Of a stretch of 64,000 nt of DNA, positions 24,412 to 33,363 are shown piece by piece. Source of the DNA: Desulfobacterales bacterium (GTDB lineage: Bacteria > Desulfobacterota > Desulfobacteria > Desulfobacterales > CAFBRK01); NCBI GenBank assembly GCA_021737185.1, contig JAIPEL010000004.1, positions 18,102 through 82,101 on the forward strand. The letters run 5' to 3'. The stretch's first letter is position 1; each line of letters starts with the position of its first letter. Under the pieces are notes generated by a model. That model did no database searches, was not told the DNA's origin, and saw only the letters and a list, made by a program, of their open reading frames with translations. A program made the translations under genes and the position numbers.

Positions 24412-25617
24412 ATGAATCGGAATCAAACGACAGGTAAAATGGAAATCCGATATCACCCGAACCGGAACAGGGCGGCAGCACCCACCGAGGAGGCCCTTCG
24501 GGCGGTCCCCGCCGATCTTCCTACGATTGTGTGCCGGTTTCACGAGAGCCTGCCCGGTTACCGGGAGACCCCCCTTGTGGCCCTCGAATCCCTTGCCCGT
24601 CGCTTGGGGGTGCAGCGTCTCTGGGTCAAGGACGAAAGCGCCCGATTCGATCTGAAGGCATTCAAGGTGTTGGGGGCAAGTTATGCCATCGCCGCCGCCA
24701 TTGCCCAGGAGACGGGGATCGAGCCCGCCGACCTGACTTTCGACCGGATCCTTTCTGCCGCCTCGGCCATGAGAAAGCCGACTTTCGTTACCGCCACCGA
24801 CGGAAACCACGGCCGGGCGGTAGCCTGGACCGCGGCAAAACTCGGGTGCAGGGCGGTGGTCTACCTGCCCGGCGGATCCTCCCGCCACCGACTCGAGGCG
24901 ATCCGCAGCTTCGGCGCGGAGGCCTCCCTCGTCGACGGCAATTTTGACGATGCCGTTCGGTTTGCGGCGGAACAGGCGACGGCAAATGGATGGGTGTTGA
25001 TGCAGGACACCGCCTGGCCTGGATATGAAGCAATCCCCACAGCCATCATGCAGGGATACACAACGCTCCTTTCGGAAAGCTACCGGCAGCTGGCAGACGA
25101 GAGGCCGACCCATTTCTTTATCCAGGCCGGGGTGGGCTCGTTGGCGGCGGCACTGATGGCCTATATCTGCCGGTTTCAAACCGATCCGCGGCCGTATTTC
25201 GCCGTTGTCGAGCCGGCTGCCGCCGCCTGCTTCTACCGCTCCGCCGTCATCGGAGACGGAAAGCCGCATCCGGTTTCCGGTACCCTGGATACCATGATGG
25301 CCGGTCTTGCCTGTGGTGAGCCGAGCCGCCTTGCCTGGTCGATACTGAGCGGCAATGCGGACGGCTTTGTCCTATGTCCGGATCGGACGGCGATCAGCGG
25401 AATGAGGCTGCTCGCCAAGCCGGTGCCCGGCGATGCGCCGATAGTGTCTGGAGAATCCGGGGCCGTCACCGCCGGCCTCGTCGCCGAGCTGGTCGGCAGC
25501 AGCGCCTTGAGAAAAACCGCGCGGCAGATGGGGCTGGGCCCGGATTCGAAGATTTTGATCCTATCCACCGAAGGGGACACCGATCCGGCACTTTACCGTC
25601 GCCTTGTGGGGGGATAA
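24412..25617 (+). CDS. dpaL: Diaminopropionate ammonia-lyase
   Basis: 401-residue PLP enzyme (fold type II) that breaks 2,3-diaminopropionate into pyruvate and two ammonia. The Schiff-base lysine is in FDLKAFKVLGASYA; TATDGNHGRAVAW holds the aspartate matching Asp120 of E. coli YgeX, and QDTAWPGYEAIPTAIMQGY matches its Asp189 region. MAGLACGEPS and ISGESGAVTAG near the C-terminus complete the family pattern. Start may be 24412 or the ATG at 24439 (AGG 5 bases upstream); the second looks better placed. No other amino-acid catabolism genes are adjacent. Confidence 0.93.
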   Translation: MNRNQTTGKMEIRYHPNRNRAAAPTEEALRAVPADLPTIVCRFHESLPGYRETPLVALESLARRLGVQRLWVKDESARFDLKAFKVLGASYAIAAAIAQETGIEPADLTFDRILSAASAMRKPTFVTATDGNHGRAVAWTAAKLGCRAVVYLPGGSSRHRLEAIRSFGAEASLVDGNFDDAVRFAAEQATANGWVLMQDTAWPGYEAIPTAIMQGYTTLLSESYRQLADERPTHFFIQAGVGSLAAALMAYICRFQTDPRPYFAVVEPAAAACFYRSAVIGDGKPHPVSGTLDTMMAGLACGEPSRLAWSILSGNADGFVLCPDRTAISGMRLLAKPVPGDAPIVSGESGAVTAGLVAELVGSSALRKTARQMGLGPDSKILILSTEGDTDPALYRRLVGG

Positions 25618-25819
25618 CCGCTGTCGATGCAGGCAGAGGTGCCTGCCGGTTGCTGTCGTGCCGATCCGCAAGGCCGTATGCTTCAGCGGCGGGACGTGCT
25701 ATAGGAAATTGAAGACTGACGGCTGCCAACGAAAAGACATAGCGCTGCATTTCTGCCAGGCGGATCGGCCCCGAAGCTTTCAATATCGGTGTTTTGCCGG
25801 CCCTGTTTACAGAAATTGC

Positions 25820-25842
25820 GGCGGCGGTTTTTTACCGCCGCC
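25820..25842 (+). promoter_or_regulatory. 9-bp GC hairpin directly before the NYN gene ribosome site
   Basis: GGCGGCGGT and ACCGCCGCC form a perfect 9-bp stem with a five-T loop, ending about 6 bases before the AAAGGA ribosome site of the NYN gene. The T-run lies in the loop, so it is not an intrinsic terminator. The 240-base gap upstream (25618-25819) shows nothing else. Confidence 0.6.
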
Positions 25843-25859
25843 TGCAGAAAGGATTTTCG

Positions 25860-26615
25860 ATGAACCCGAACGACCCCTCCCAGAATCGCCTTGCCGTTCT
25901 GATCGACGCGGACAACGCCCAGCCGTCCATTACCGATGGGCTGCTCACCGAGGTCGCCAAGTACGGCGTGGCCAGCGTCAAGCGAATTTACGGAGACTGG
26001 ACCACGCCGAGCCTGGGCGGCTGGAAAGCGGTGCTGTTGGAGCACTCCATCCAGCCGGTGCAGCAGTTTCGGTACACCGTGGGGAAAAACGCCACCGACA
26101 CCGCCATGATTATCGATGCCATGGACCTTCTCTACACCGGCCGGTTCGACGGATTCTGCCTGGTCTCCAGCGACAGCGACTTTACCCGCCTTGCCTCCCG
26201 CATCCGCGAAGAAGGACTGCTCGTGTACGGCTTCGGCGAGAAAAAGACGCCCAAGGCGTTTGTTTCGGCCTGCGACAAATTCATTTTCACCGAGGTTCTC
26301 CGGTTTCAGGAAAACGCTGAACCGACGCAGAAGCGCAAAAAACCTGCGGAATTGAAGCAGGACGCCAAGCTGGTCACGCTTCTTCGAAACGCCCTCCAGG
26401 CGGCCTCAGACGAAAGCGGGTGGGCCCACCTCGGAGCCGTGGGCAGCAACATCGCCAAGCAGTCGCCGGAGTTCGACCCCCGAAACTATGGATACGGCAA
26501 GCTGGGTGAACTTGCCGCGGCCACCAAGCTTTTCGAGATCGACGAGCGGCTGCAAAGCGACGGCCACTCCAAGTCGATCTATATCCGGGACAAGCGCCAA
26601 AAATCCGGGAGCTGA
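25860..26615 (+). CDS. NYN-domain (LabA/DUF88) protein with C-terminal OST-HTH/LOTUS domain
   Basis: 251-residue protein. Residues 10-140 are a PIN-like NYN domain: RLAVLIDADNAQPS, KRIYGDWTTPSLGGWK, KNATDTAMIIDAMDLLYTGRFDGFCLVSSDSDFTRLASRIRE. The acidic residues of the metal site (Asp in LIDADN, Asp in ATDTAM, Asp in SSDSDF) are all present, so ribonuclease activity is likely. Residues 170-245 resemble an OST-HTH/LOTUS module (LVTLLRNALQAASDESGWAHLGAVGSNI, DPRNYGYGKLGELAAATKLFEI), which binds RNA. The ATG follows AAAGGA; a longer frame starts in the hairpin. Targets unknown. Confidence 0.9.
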   Translation: MNPNDPSQNRLAVLIDADNAQPSITDGLLTEVAKYGVASVKRIYGDWTTPSLGGWKAVLLEHSIQPVQQFRYTVGKNATDTAMIIDAMDLLYTGRFDGFCLVSSDSDFTRLASRIREEGLLVYGFGEKKTPKAFVSACDKFIFTEVLRFQENAEPTQKRKKPAELKQDAKLVTLLRNALQAASDESGWAHLGAVGSNIAKQSPEFDPRNYGYGKLGELAAATKLFEIDERLQSDGHSKSIYIRDKRQKSGS

Positions 26616-26647
26616 GCGCCGGAAAAACCGTCCTCCCGCCAAGGGGC

Positions 26648-27097
26648 CTACTTTTTTTCTTCCATGAAAAAGGACATGATCGATTGGCCGTGGGAAAGTG
26701 TCGTCAGGGATTTTCCGCCGAACAGTGTAAGCTGAGCCGGCTCTTCTGCGGCCCATTCATCCAGCATTCGGGCAAAGTCCCGAAATACGGCGGAGCCGAA
26801 AAAGGACCCCGGCACCGGCCCCTTTTCCCACGCCACGGAAACATAGGCGTGAAATCTCTTTTCGTACGGGTTGTGCACCGGCCGCCTGCCGGCCTGCTGT
26901 TCCCAGATATGGATACCGCATTTTCGGGCGATGGTCTCCAGCAGGGTGGACTTTCCGGTGCCGTTTTCCCCCACGAAGAACGTCACCGGCCTATCGAACA
27001 CGAGCGATTCGGTCTCCCGGAAAACGGAAAGGCTAAACGGGTAGTGCTCCCGGGTCGGGTAGCGGTCGGCATGAAACACGATGCGGCGAAAATGCAT
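26648..27097 (-). pseudogene. AAA ATPase truncated before Walker B
   Basis: 149 residues with the N-terminal half of a small ABC/AAA-type ATPase: HFRRIVFHADRYPTREHYPFSL, the Walker A FFVGENGTGKSTLLETIA near residue 37, and a signature-like LTTLSHGQSIMSFFMEE at the very end. Relatives of about 240 residues go on to a Walker B LDEPEAALSP motif; here a stop comes right after the signature. Without Walker B it should not hydrolyse ATP, so it is probably a truncated remnant. It converges on the NYN gene, and the lost 3' part is not visible downstream. Start is the ATG at 27097; longer extension is repeat DNA. Confidence 0.68.
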
Positions 27098-27108
27098 GAC
27101 AATCCCCG

Positions 27109-27195
27109 ATAAAATCGCTGGCGGGATTTTATTTGAAATGACCGCTTCAAGCGGTTCGACAGTCATGGCTTTGGGCCTTGTCGGCGGCCATGACT
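27109..27195. repeat. REP-like double hairpin
   Basis: ATAAAATCGC-TGGC-GGGATTTTAT (27109-27132) is followed by AGTCATGGC (27161-27169) pairing with GCCATGACT (27187-27195). Same two-part architecture as 1424-1473. It sits just upstream of the truncated ATPase. Confidence 0.78.
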
Positions 27196-27426
27196 CTATA
27201 GCAGCCTTGTTCCAATGGGACAAGATCGATGCGATGATGTGAAACCGGCAGCGGAATGGAACGCACGACCCGGGGTTGGGTCCTGCCGCGTTCCCGGAGA
27301 CGGGGCCGCCCGACAGCCCAACCGATCCACCCGCCTGATCACATCGCCCCCGCCATATCGGTTGCCGTTTTATCAACCCTCCGATATTTTACAAAATTTG
27401 ATGAAACTGATACAAGGACCGTCTGA

Positions 27427-27520
27427 TAGAGCGCTTGTCAGAATAACGTTCCGATTGCAGAGGTTGAGGCTTGATTGAGCGCATCGATTCAGATCTATAA
27501 TCTGCACCCCAAGCGCTCTA
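27427..27520. repeat. 94-bp element bounded by TAGAGCGCTTG inverted repeats
   Basis: TAGAGCGCTTG (27427-27437) and CAAGCGCTCTA (27510-27520) are perfect 11-bp inverted repeats. The CAAGCGCTCTA end also occurs alone at 24390-24400 and similar GCGCTCTAA strings occur near 3775 and 59441. The interior has no gene. It may be a small palindromic element; the evidence is limited to the ends. Confidence 0.5.
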
Positions 27521-27539
27521 ACCCGGTTCTTATTTTACA

Positions 27540-27638
27540 TATAGGGATTGTCAAACAGCCGCTCTATGACCTTGAGTTCGCTGGGCGCCAGTGCATACAA
27601 GCTCTTTCAAACGGAACGAAAATATGACAATCCCTATA
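27540..27638. mobile_element. 99-bp MITE-like element, copy 1
   Basis: Bounded by perfect 14-bp terminal inverted repeats TATAGGGATTGTCA (27540-27553) and TGACAATCCCTATA (27625-27638). The interior includes CGCTGGGCGCCAGTGCATA. A second copy in the opposite orientation, with the same ends and core, lies at 42202-42301. It is too short to encode protein and no matching transposase is in the window. It ends 41 bases before the hybrid kinase start. Confidence 0.78.
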
Positions 27639-27679
27639 AATGAAACGGAATATGGCAATCCCAAAACAAGGACCAATTG

Positions 27680-30403
27680 ATGAAAATCCTGCTGGTGGAC
27701 AACGATCCGACGCTTCTCAAATTTCTTCCGCCGCGGCTGGAAAAGGCGGGCCACGAGGTGATCACGGCCTCCGACGGTCTGCAGGCCATGGATATCCTAT
27801 CGGACCTGACCCCCGATGCGATCCTCGTCGACTACATCATGCCCAACGTGGACGGAAAGACACTATGCACGGTGATTCGGCAGAACCCGCGCCTGTCCGC
27901 TGTCTTTATCGCAATTTTGTCGGCAGTTGCCGCCGAGGAAGCGATCGACATCCAGCGCCTCGGGGCCGATTGCTGCATTGCCAAGGGACCTTTCGACCGG
28001 ATGCTCGTCAATATTCTCGACGTCCTGGAAGCGCCGAAAGCCGCCGCCGACCGATGCGTCGGCGGGGAGGTGATCGGCCGGGCGGCGGTGTCCCCGCGCA
28101 GAATCACCCATGAGCTGCTGGCCGCCAAAAAGCACTTCGAGATGATCCTATCCCGCATGAGCGAAGGCATCCTGGAAATCAATGCCCAGGGAAGAATCGT
28201 TTATGCAAATCCCGCGGCAGTGGGCTTTAGAGGGCTCAGCGAAAGAGACATTCTGGGAAGGCGGTTTGCCGAAGTCTTCGGCGTTGCCGATGGTTCGGCT
28301 TCAGAAGAGGCACTGAGGCCGTCCGCAAAAAACAAGGAGGTCGCAGAAGGCCAGGTTGTGCTCCACCGCAACGATCACAGGTATGGGATGAAAGTTATTT
28401 TTCTCGAAGAAGGCACTTCCGCAGCCTTGGTCATCCTCACCGATTTCACCGAGCAGCACAGGGCGGAAAAAGCCCTGGCCGAAAGCGAGGAAAAATACAG
28501 GAACGTGGTGGAAAACATCACCGTGGGAATCCTGGTGGCTCAGGACGGACGCTTGGTATTTGCCAACCATGCCATTTCGCGCTTTCTGGGAAAGTCCGTG
28601 GAAGAGCTATTTTCCGAGGAGGATCCTTTCGGCTTCATCCACCCGGAAGACCGGTCCATGGTGCTCGGCCGTCACATGCGGCGGATCAAGGGGGAGCAGG
28701 CTCCTGAACGCTATTTCTTCCGGGTGTTCGATGCGGAAGACCGGACGCGGTGGGTAGAGGTCTCCTGCGTCCTGATCTCCTGGAATGATCGGCCCGCCAC
28801 CCTCAATTTTTTCACCGATGTCACTGAACAGCTTGCTTCCCAGAAGGCCCTGGCCGAAAGCGAGGGCAGATACCGCCATCTGATCAACGTGGCCCCGGCC
28901 GGCATCTACGAGATCGACTACCGGGCGCCGAAACTGCTCAGCGTCAATGACCTGCTTTGTGAATACAGCGGATACAGCAGACAGGAGCTTCTGGAGATGA
29001 ATCCGCTCGATCTGCTGACCGAAGAAAGCCAACAACATTACTTGGCGCGGCTCGAAGGCCTCGCCGAAAAGCAGCAGATTTCCGACACAGTCGAATACGA
29101 AGGCATCCGGAAAAACGGCGAGCGGGTCCTGTTCAGACTCAGCGCCAATTACCATTACGAGGAGGGCCAAATCGCCCGCGCCACCTGCGTGGTTCACGAC
29201 ATTACCGAACTGCGAAAGGTCGAAGAAGAAAAGAAGCGGTTGGAAAGACAGCTGCAGCAGGCCCAGAAGCTGGAGGCGCTGGGCACCCTCGCAGGGGGCG
29301 TATCCCATGATTTCAACAACCTGCTGATGGGCATCCAGGCACGGATCAGCCTGATGCTCATGCAGGTCGAGCCGTCTCATCCCTTTTACCGTCATTTAAA
29401 GACGATCGAACAATACATTGAAAACGGGGCCGGGCTGACCAAGCAGGTCCTCGGATTTGCCCGCCGCGGCAAGTACCACGTTCAATCGACCGACATGAAC
29501 GAGATGGTGAGGCAGAGCGTGAGCATGTTCGGCCGGACCAAAAAGGAGATCACCATCCACCTCGATCTGGATGAGGCCCTTCCGCCGGCCATGGTGGACC
29601 GGTCCCAGATCCAGCAGATGCTGCTCAACCTCTACGTCAATGCCTGGCAGGCCATGGACGGCGCCGGGGAACTGACCCTCATCTCCAAAGAGGCCGTGGT
29701 CGGGAACAAAGAAGCGTCTTACGGGGATCTGGAACCCGGCCGCTACGTGGAAGTCCGGGTGTCCGACAACGGGCCGGGGATCGATCCTGCGATTCATCAG
29801 AGAATTTTCGATCCGTTTTTCACCACCAAGGAAAGAGGGCGGGGGACCGGCTTGGGGCTGGCGTCCGCCTACGGAATCGCCAAGAGCCACGGGGGGAGCA
29901 TCTCCGTCGAAAGCGAACCGGGAAAAGGGGCTGTGTTTGTCATCCGACTTCCTGCAACGGAGGATGCGGTCGTCAAGGAAACCATCGCCTGTGACGAGGC
30001 GGCGACCGGAAACGAAACCATTCTGCTGGTGGACGACGAGGAGATCGTGCTCGAATCCGGCAGAGAACTGCTGCAAAAGCTGGGCTACAAGGTGATTACC
30101 GCAGAAAACGGGCAACAGGCCCTGGACGCGTTCAGGCGGAAGAAAGGCCTGGTCGACCTGGTGATCTTGGACATGATCATGCCGGCAATGAGCGGCGGGG
30201 AGGTATTCGACCAGCTCCGGCAGATCGATCCTGAAATCAAGGTGCTTCTGTCCAGCGGCTACAGCATCGACGGCGAAGCCGCCGAAATTCTGGATCGAGG
30301 CTGCAATGGATTCATCCAGAAACCGTTCCGGGTGGAGCCTTTTTCCCTGAAAATCCGCGAGATCCTGGAGCCATCCAGCGGTTTTCCGGCCGAGCCGCTG
30401 TAG
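27680..30403 (+). CDS. Hybrid sensor histidine kinase, REC-PAS-PAS-PAS-HisKA-HATPase-REC
   Basis: 907-residue cytoplasmic hybrid kinase without membrane spans. Order: N-terminal receiver with acceptor Asp51 (ILVDYIMPNVDG) and an unusual GADCCIAKGP beta5 region, linker helix, three PAS domains (about 150-265, 270-390, 395-515), HisKA with phospho-His near 542 (GGVSHDFNNLLMG), HATPase with SDNGPGIDPAIHQRIFDPFFTTKERGRGTGLGLAS, and a C-terminal receiver with Asp831 (LVILDMIMP). The N-terminal REC-linker-PAS block is homologous to that of the GGDEF protein at 35085. ATG 27680 follows AAGGA; TTG 27677 is also possible. No signal input is identified. Confidence 0.95.
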   Translation: MKILLVDNDPTLLKFLPPRLEKAGHEVITASDGLQAMDILSDLTPDAILVDYIMPNVDGKTLCTVIRQNPRLSAVFIAILSAVAAEEAIDIQRLGADCCIAKGPFDRMLVNILDVLEAPKAAADRCVGGEVIGRAAVSPRRITHELLAAKKHFEMILSRMSEGILEINAQGRIVYANPAAVGFRGLSERDILGRRFAEVFGVADGSASEEALRPSAKNKEVAEGQVVLHRNDHRYGMKVIFLEEGTSAALVILTDFTEQHRAEKALAESEEKYRNVVENITVGILVAQDGRLVFANHAISRFLGKSVEELFSEEDPFGFIHPEDRSMVLGRHMRRIKGEQAPERYFFRVFDAEDRTRWVEVSCVLISWNDRPATLNFFTDVTEQLASQKALAESEGRYRHLINVAPAGIYEIDYRAPKLLSVNDLLCEYSGYSRQELLEMNPLDLLTEESQQHYLARLEGLAEKQQISDTVEYEGIRKNGERVLFRLSANYHYEEGQIARATCVVHDITELRKVEEEKKRLERQLQQAQKLEALGTLAGGVSHDFNNLLMGIQARISLMLMQVEPSHPFYRHLKTIEQYIENGAGLTKQVLGFARRGKYHVQSTDMNEMVRQSVSMFGRTKKEITIHLDLDEALPPAMVDRSQIQQMLLNLYVNAWQAMDGAGELTLISKEAVVGNKEASYGDLEPGRYVEVRVSDNGPGIDPAIHQRIFDPFFTTKERGRGTGLGLASAYGIAKSHGGSISVESEPGKGAVFVIRLPATEDAVVKETIACDEAATGNETILLVDDEEIVLESGRELLQKLGYKVITAENGQQALDAFRRKKGLVDLVILDMIMPAMSGGEVFDQLRQIDPEIKVLLSSGYSIDGEAAEILDRGCNGFIQKPFRVEPFSLKIREILEPSSGFPAEPL

Positions 30404-30413
30404 CCGCTGCTCA

Positions 30414-30977
30414 ATGACTATGGAAACCAATTCATCGCCGTCAAACGGCGCCAGAAAAGAGCCGGTCAAGATACGCCAGATGGACATCGACGACGTGGCA
30501 CAGGTGTTTCATCTGGGAGAACGCCTCTTTGAAGCAGAGAGCATGCCGAACCTGTATCGGACATGGGATGAATTCGAGGTAATCGAGCTTTTCAACGGGG
30601 ATACGGAAAACTGCCTGGTGGCCGAGGTGAAAGACGAAATCATCGGCTTTGCCTTGGGTACCACCATCAGCAAGAGCCGTTCGGCCTGGAAATACGGGCA
30701 CCTGATCTGGCTCGGGGTCGACGAGAACTATCAGCGGTACGGGGTGGCGGAAAAGCTGTTCCTCCGGTTTCGGACAGTGATGCTCGGCCAGGGGGTGCGC
30801 ATGCTCATCGTCGATACCGAGGCGGAAAACCTTTCGGCCCTTCGTTTTTTCCGAAAGATGGGCTTCGGAGGCCCGCAGCAGCACATTTATCTTTCCCTGA
30901 ATCTTGCCGCCGAGCAGCAGCTGGCGAAGAAAAAAGCTGCAGAGCTCATAAACGGGAGCCCCAAAGACGATGACTGA
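30414..30977 (+). CDS. GNAT-family N-acetyltransferase
   Basis: 187-residue acetyltransferase. The GNAT fold spans about residues 20-150: VKIRQMDIDDVAQVFHLGERLFE at the start, WLGVDENYQRYGVAEKLFLRF holding the acetyl-CoA pyrophosphate loop (Q-x-x-G-V/A pattern), and ALRFFRKMGF as motif B, typical of RimI-like enzymes. The C-terminal 30 residues are Lys/Ala-rich. It starts 10 bases after the kinase stop and overlaps the peptidase start by 8 bases, so the two are probably translationally coupled. The acceptor substrate is unknown; the pairing with an M20 peptidase hints at an N-acyl amino acid cycle. Confidence 0.9.
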   Translation: MTMETNSSPSNGARKEPVKIRQMDIDDVAQVFHLGERLFEAESMPNLYRTWDEFEVIELFNGDTENCLVAEVKDEIIGFALGTTISKSRSAWKYGHLIWLGVDENYQRYGVAEKLFLRFRTVMLGQGVRMLIVDTEAENLSALRFFRKMGFGGPQQHIYLSLNLAAEQQLAKKKAAELINGSPKDDD

Positions 30978-32085
30978 CCCGGCCGCCGCCATAGCGCCGC
31001 AGCGACTGAAAACCCTGCTGCGCCAAATGATCGACATCTACAGCCCCTCGGGCAAGGAGGTCGAGCTTCTCGAGTTTTTGCATCGATATCTGAAGCGAGT
31101 CGGGCTTCCCGTGCACCGACAGGAGGTGGACGACCGTCGATACAACCTGCTGGTGATGCCCGCGACCGAAGATCCTCAGCTGGTGTTGATCGGTCACGTC
31201 GACACGGTGGCGGCCTACGATCTGGACCGGTATGCCGCCGAGGAGGAAGGAGACCAGATCCGGGGGCTCGGCGCTGCAGACATGAAGGGCGGATGCGCCG
31301 CCATGGTCGAGGCCTTTGCCGCCGCCTTTCATCAAGGCGGCGCGCCGCCGCCGGCGGCCCTGGCCCTGGTGGTCGGAGAAGAAGAAGAGGGCGACGGTGC
31401 GCAGCGTCTGGTAGAGGAGCATCACTTCCCCTGGGCGGTGATCGGCGAGCCCACCGATCTCATCCCCTGCCTGAGCCATTCCGGCTACCTCGAAATCCAG
31501 GTGAGGAGCAGAGGCCGCCGGAGACATGCGTCACTGGCCAGCCGGCAGGAAAATGCCGTTGAGCTCATGCTCCACGCCATGCTGGAGATGACCCGGTATC
31601 TGGAAGAGCGCCGCCCCGATGTGGTCTACAACATACGGGACCTGTTCAGCTCTCAGGCCGGTTTCGTGGTCCCGGATCGCTGCGAGGCCTGGCTGGACCT
31701 GCATCTGCCGCCCGCCGCGCCGGTGGGGGAAATCGCCACCGATCTGGAGGAGATCTTTTCGGCCTACTGCCGGGCGCACCCAAGCGGAGAAGGCAATTTT
31801 CGCCTGTCCACCGTGGACGCCGGCTACGAACTGCCGGAAAAAGGACCCGTGGTCGAGTCCCTTCAAGACATCTACCTGAGCAGGGGCATCAAGTGGAAAG
31901 CCGAGGTCTTCAGAAGCCACTCGGATGCCAACCAGATCTGGGCGGCGGGGATCAAGCCGATTCTGCTGGGTCCGGGCCGCCTGGAGATGGCCCATGTTCC
32001 GGAAGAGTCGGTGTCGTTTGCCCAGGTCTGCGATGCAGCGGAAATCTACTTTACCATGATAAAATCGCTGCCGCGATTTTATTAG
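30970..32085 (+). CDS. M20-family zinc peptidase/deacylase (ArgE/DapE/CPG2-like)
   Basis: 371-residue metallo-hydrolase. Metal site: LIGHVDTVAAYD near residue 77 (His, Asp), GLGAADMKGGCAAMVEA near 100 (bridging Asp), VVGEEEEGDGAQ near 138 (catalytic and ligand Glu), GEPTD near 162, and a C-terminal RSHSDANQIWAAGIKPILLGPG with the late histidine region. A dimerisation domain lies in between. It hydrolyses N-acyl or peptide amide bonds; the exact substrate is open. The last codons and the TAG stop are formed by the ATAAAATCGC palindrome, so its final residues IKSLPRFY are repeat-encoded. Confidence 0.92.
   Translation: MTDPAAAIAPQRLKTLLRQMIDIYSPSGKEVELLEFLHRYLKRVGLPVHRQEVDDRRYNLLVMPATEDPQLVLIGHVDTVAAYDLDRYAAEEEGDQIRGLGAADMKGGCAAMVEAFAAAFHQGGAPPPAALALVVGEEEEGDGAQRLVEEHHFPWAVIGEPTDLIPCLSHSGYLEIQVRSRGRRRHASLASRQENAVELMLHAMLEMTRYLEERRPDVVYNIRDLFSSQAGFVVPDRCEAWLDLHLPPAAPVGEIATDLEEIFSAYCRAHPSGEGNFRLSTVDAGYELPEKGPVVESLQDIYLSRGIKWKAEVFRSHSDANQIWAAGIKPILLGPGRLEMAHVPEESVSFAQVCDAAEIYFTMIKSLPRFY
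32059..32082. repeat. 24-bp palindrome at convergent gene ends
   Basis: ATAAAATCGC, loop TGCC, GCGATTTTAT: perfect 10-bp arms. It forms the last codons of the M20 gene and its right edge provides TTAG, in which the stop codons of both convergent genes overlap. The arms end in A-run and T-run on both strands, so it could act as a bidirectional intrinsic terminator. Family copies: 1424, 27109, 39033, 47082, 56486. Confidence 0.8.
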
Positions 32086-33062
32086 AAGGCGTAGAACCCG
32101 TTTTTCAGGGGAAAGTCAAAATCGTCCAAAAATTCCGTCCATCGGTCCTGGATCCGGGCCATCCGGTCGAGGATCTGCGCGACGGGCGCAAAGCTCCGGT
32201 GCACGCCGCCGACGTGAATCCCCCGGTATCCGAGCCCCTTGAGTACGGCGGCGAGCCGGGCCGCCCTTTCCACAGCGGCTTTTCGGCCGGCTTCCGGATC
32301 GGTCCACTCCCGGCGGACCCGGGCAAGCAGATCGTTGGTCACCACGGCGCCGGGTATCCTCCCCTGGTTCATGATGCGGGCCACTTTCGGGTTGAGCACA
32401 TACACCGAGCCGAGGACCGGAAGATCGAGGCCGAGAAGCGTCTTGATCCTCATCAGCTCCTCGAACTTGCGGGCGTCGTAGCCGAGCTGGGTGATCACGA
32501 ACCGGGCGCCGGCGGCCGTCTTCCTGCACAGCTTGGCATACTGGGCAAAGGTTTCCCCTTCGGTCCGCTTGAAGGGAGAAACCGCACATCCGGCAAAAAA
32601 ATCGTCCGGATCCCCGGCCTTGCGCATCCGCTCGTCGAGGAGCCGGAGCATGGTCAGCAGGTTTACCGAGTCCAGATCGAAGACCGGCGCTCCCTGTCCG
32701 CCATACCCATTGCCCGTGTAGTCGCCGGTCAGGGCCAGGATGTTTTTCATTCCCATCATGGCAAGCTGCAGGGCGCGGCTTTCCATTCCCACCCGGTTGA
32801 TGTCGCGGCACGTGAAGTGGATGATGACATCCATGCCGATTTTGAATATTTCAGAGCCGAAGGCGTCGGGGCTCAGCGACGGATTGCCGCCGGGATTGTC
32901 GGTCATCGACACCGCAGAGATCCGGCCGTCGGCAAATGCGTCCCTGGCAACGGTCATGACGGTTTCAACGCTCCGGCCCGTCGATTCGCGGCCCGGCACC
33001 AACTCCAGGGTGACGACAAACCGGCCGGGGGTCAGAAGGTCGTTTTGAAAAACGCGCAGCAT
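32082..33062 (-). CDS. metF: Methylenetetrahydrofolate reductase
   Basis: 326-residue flavoprotein of the MetF family, reducing 5,10-methylene-THF to 5-methyl-THF for methionine synthesis or the Wood-Ljungdahl methyl branch. The family TIM-barrel pattern is visible: TLELVPGRES, ISAVSMTDNPGGNPSLSPDAFG, IIHFTCRDINR, NILALTGDYTGNG, FAGCAVSPFKR, and FVITQLGYDARKFEELM, which carries the FAD/folate region. The start at 33062 is preferred, with AGGAGG 8 bases upstream; ATG 33083 would overlap that site. It converges on the M20 gene with a 4-base stop overlap. No MetV-type partner is adjacent. Confidence 0.94.
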   Translation of the reverse strand: MLRVFQNDLLTPGRFVVTLELVPGRESTGRSVETVMTVARDAFADGRISAVSMTDNPGGNPSLSPDAFGSEIFKIGMDVIIHFTCRDINRVGMESRALQLAMMGMKNILALTGDYTGNGYGGQGAPVFDLDSVNLLTMLRLLDERMRKAGDPDDFFAGCAVSPFKRTEGETFAQYAKLCRKTAAGARFVITQLGYDARKFEELMRIKTLLGLDLPVLGSVYVLNPKVARIMNQGRIPGAVVTNDLLARVRREWTDPEAGRKAAVERAARLAAVLKGLGYRGIHVGGVHRSFAPVAQILDRMARIQDRWTEFLDDFDFPLKNGFYAF

Positions 33063-33363
33063 GGATTTTTCCTCCTGCGGCAAAGTATAGGGGTTGCGGC
33101 GGGATTTGACAATGCGATATGAATTTGGGGAAGTTACACACGAAGCCTGTCACTGGCCAACGGGATTCAAAATTCCAAATTCAAGATTCAAGATTCTCCG
33201 ACGGGAGATTTATAAGAATCTTAAGGTCCTAACCGGGCAGTTTGATCAAACGTGCCGCGCCCAACCGCCTCTTCTCAGAACAGGGTTACCGCTGCGATGG
33301 ATGGGACCGTGTGTTTGCCTGAAAACCGTTTCCAGAACACGACAGTTCCGGGAGAAAACAGAC

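Noticed and set aside
33094..33363. N-terminal extension of the tartrate-type dehydrogenase
   Set aside because: The frame is open but contains repeat fragments (AATTCCAAATTCAAG, CAGTTTGATCAAACGTG) and the family starts at the 33364 ATG.
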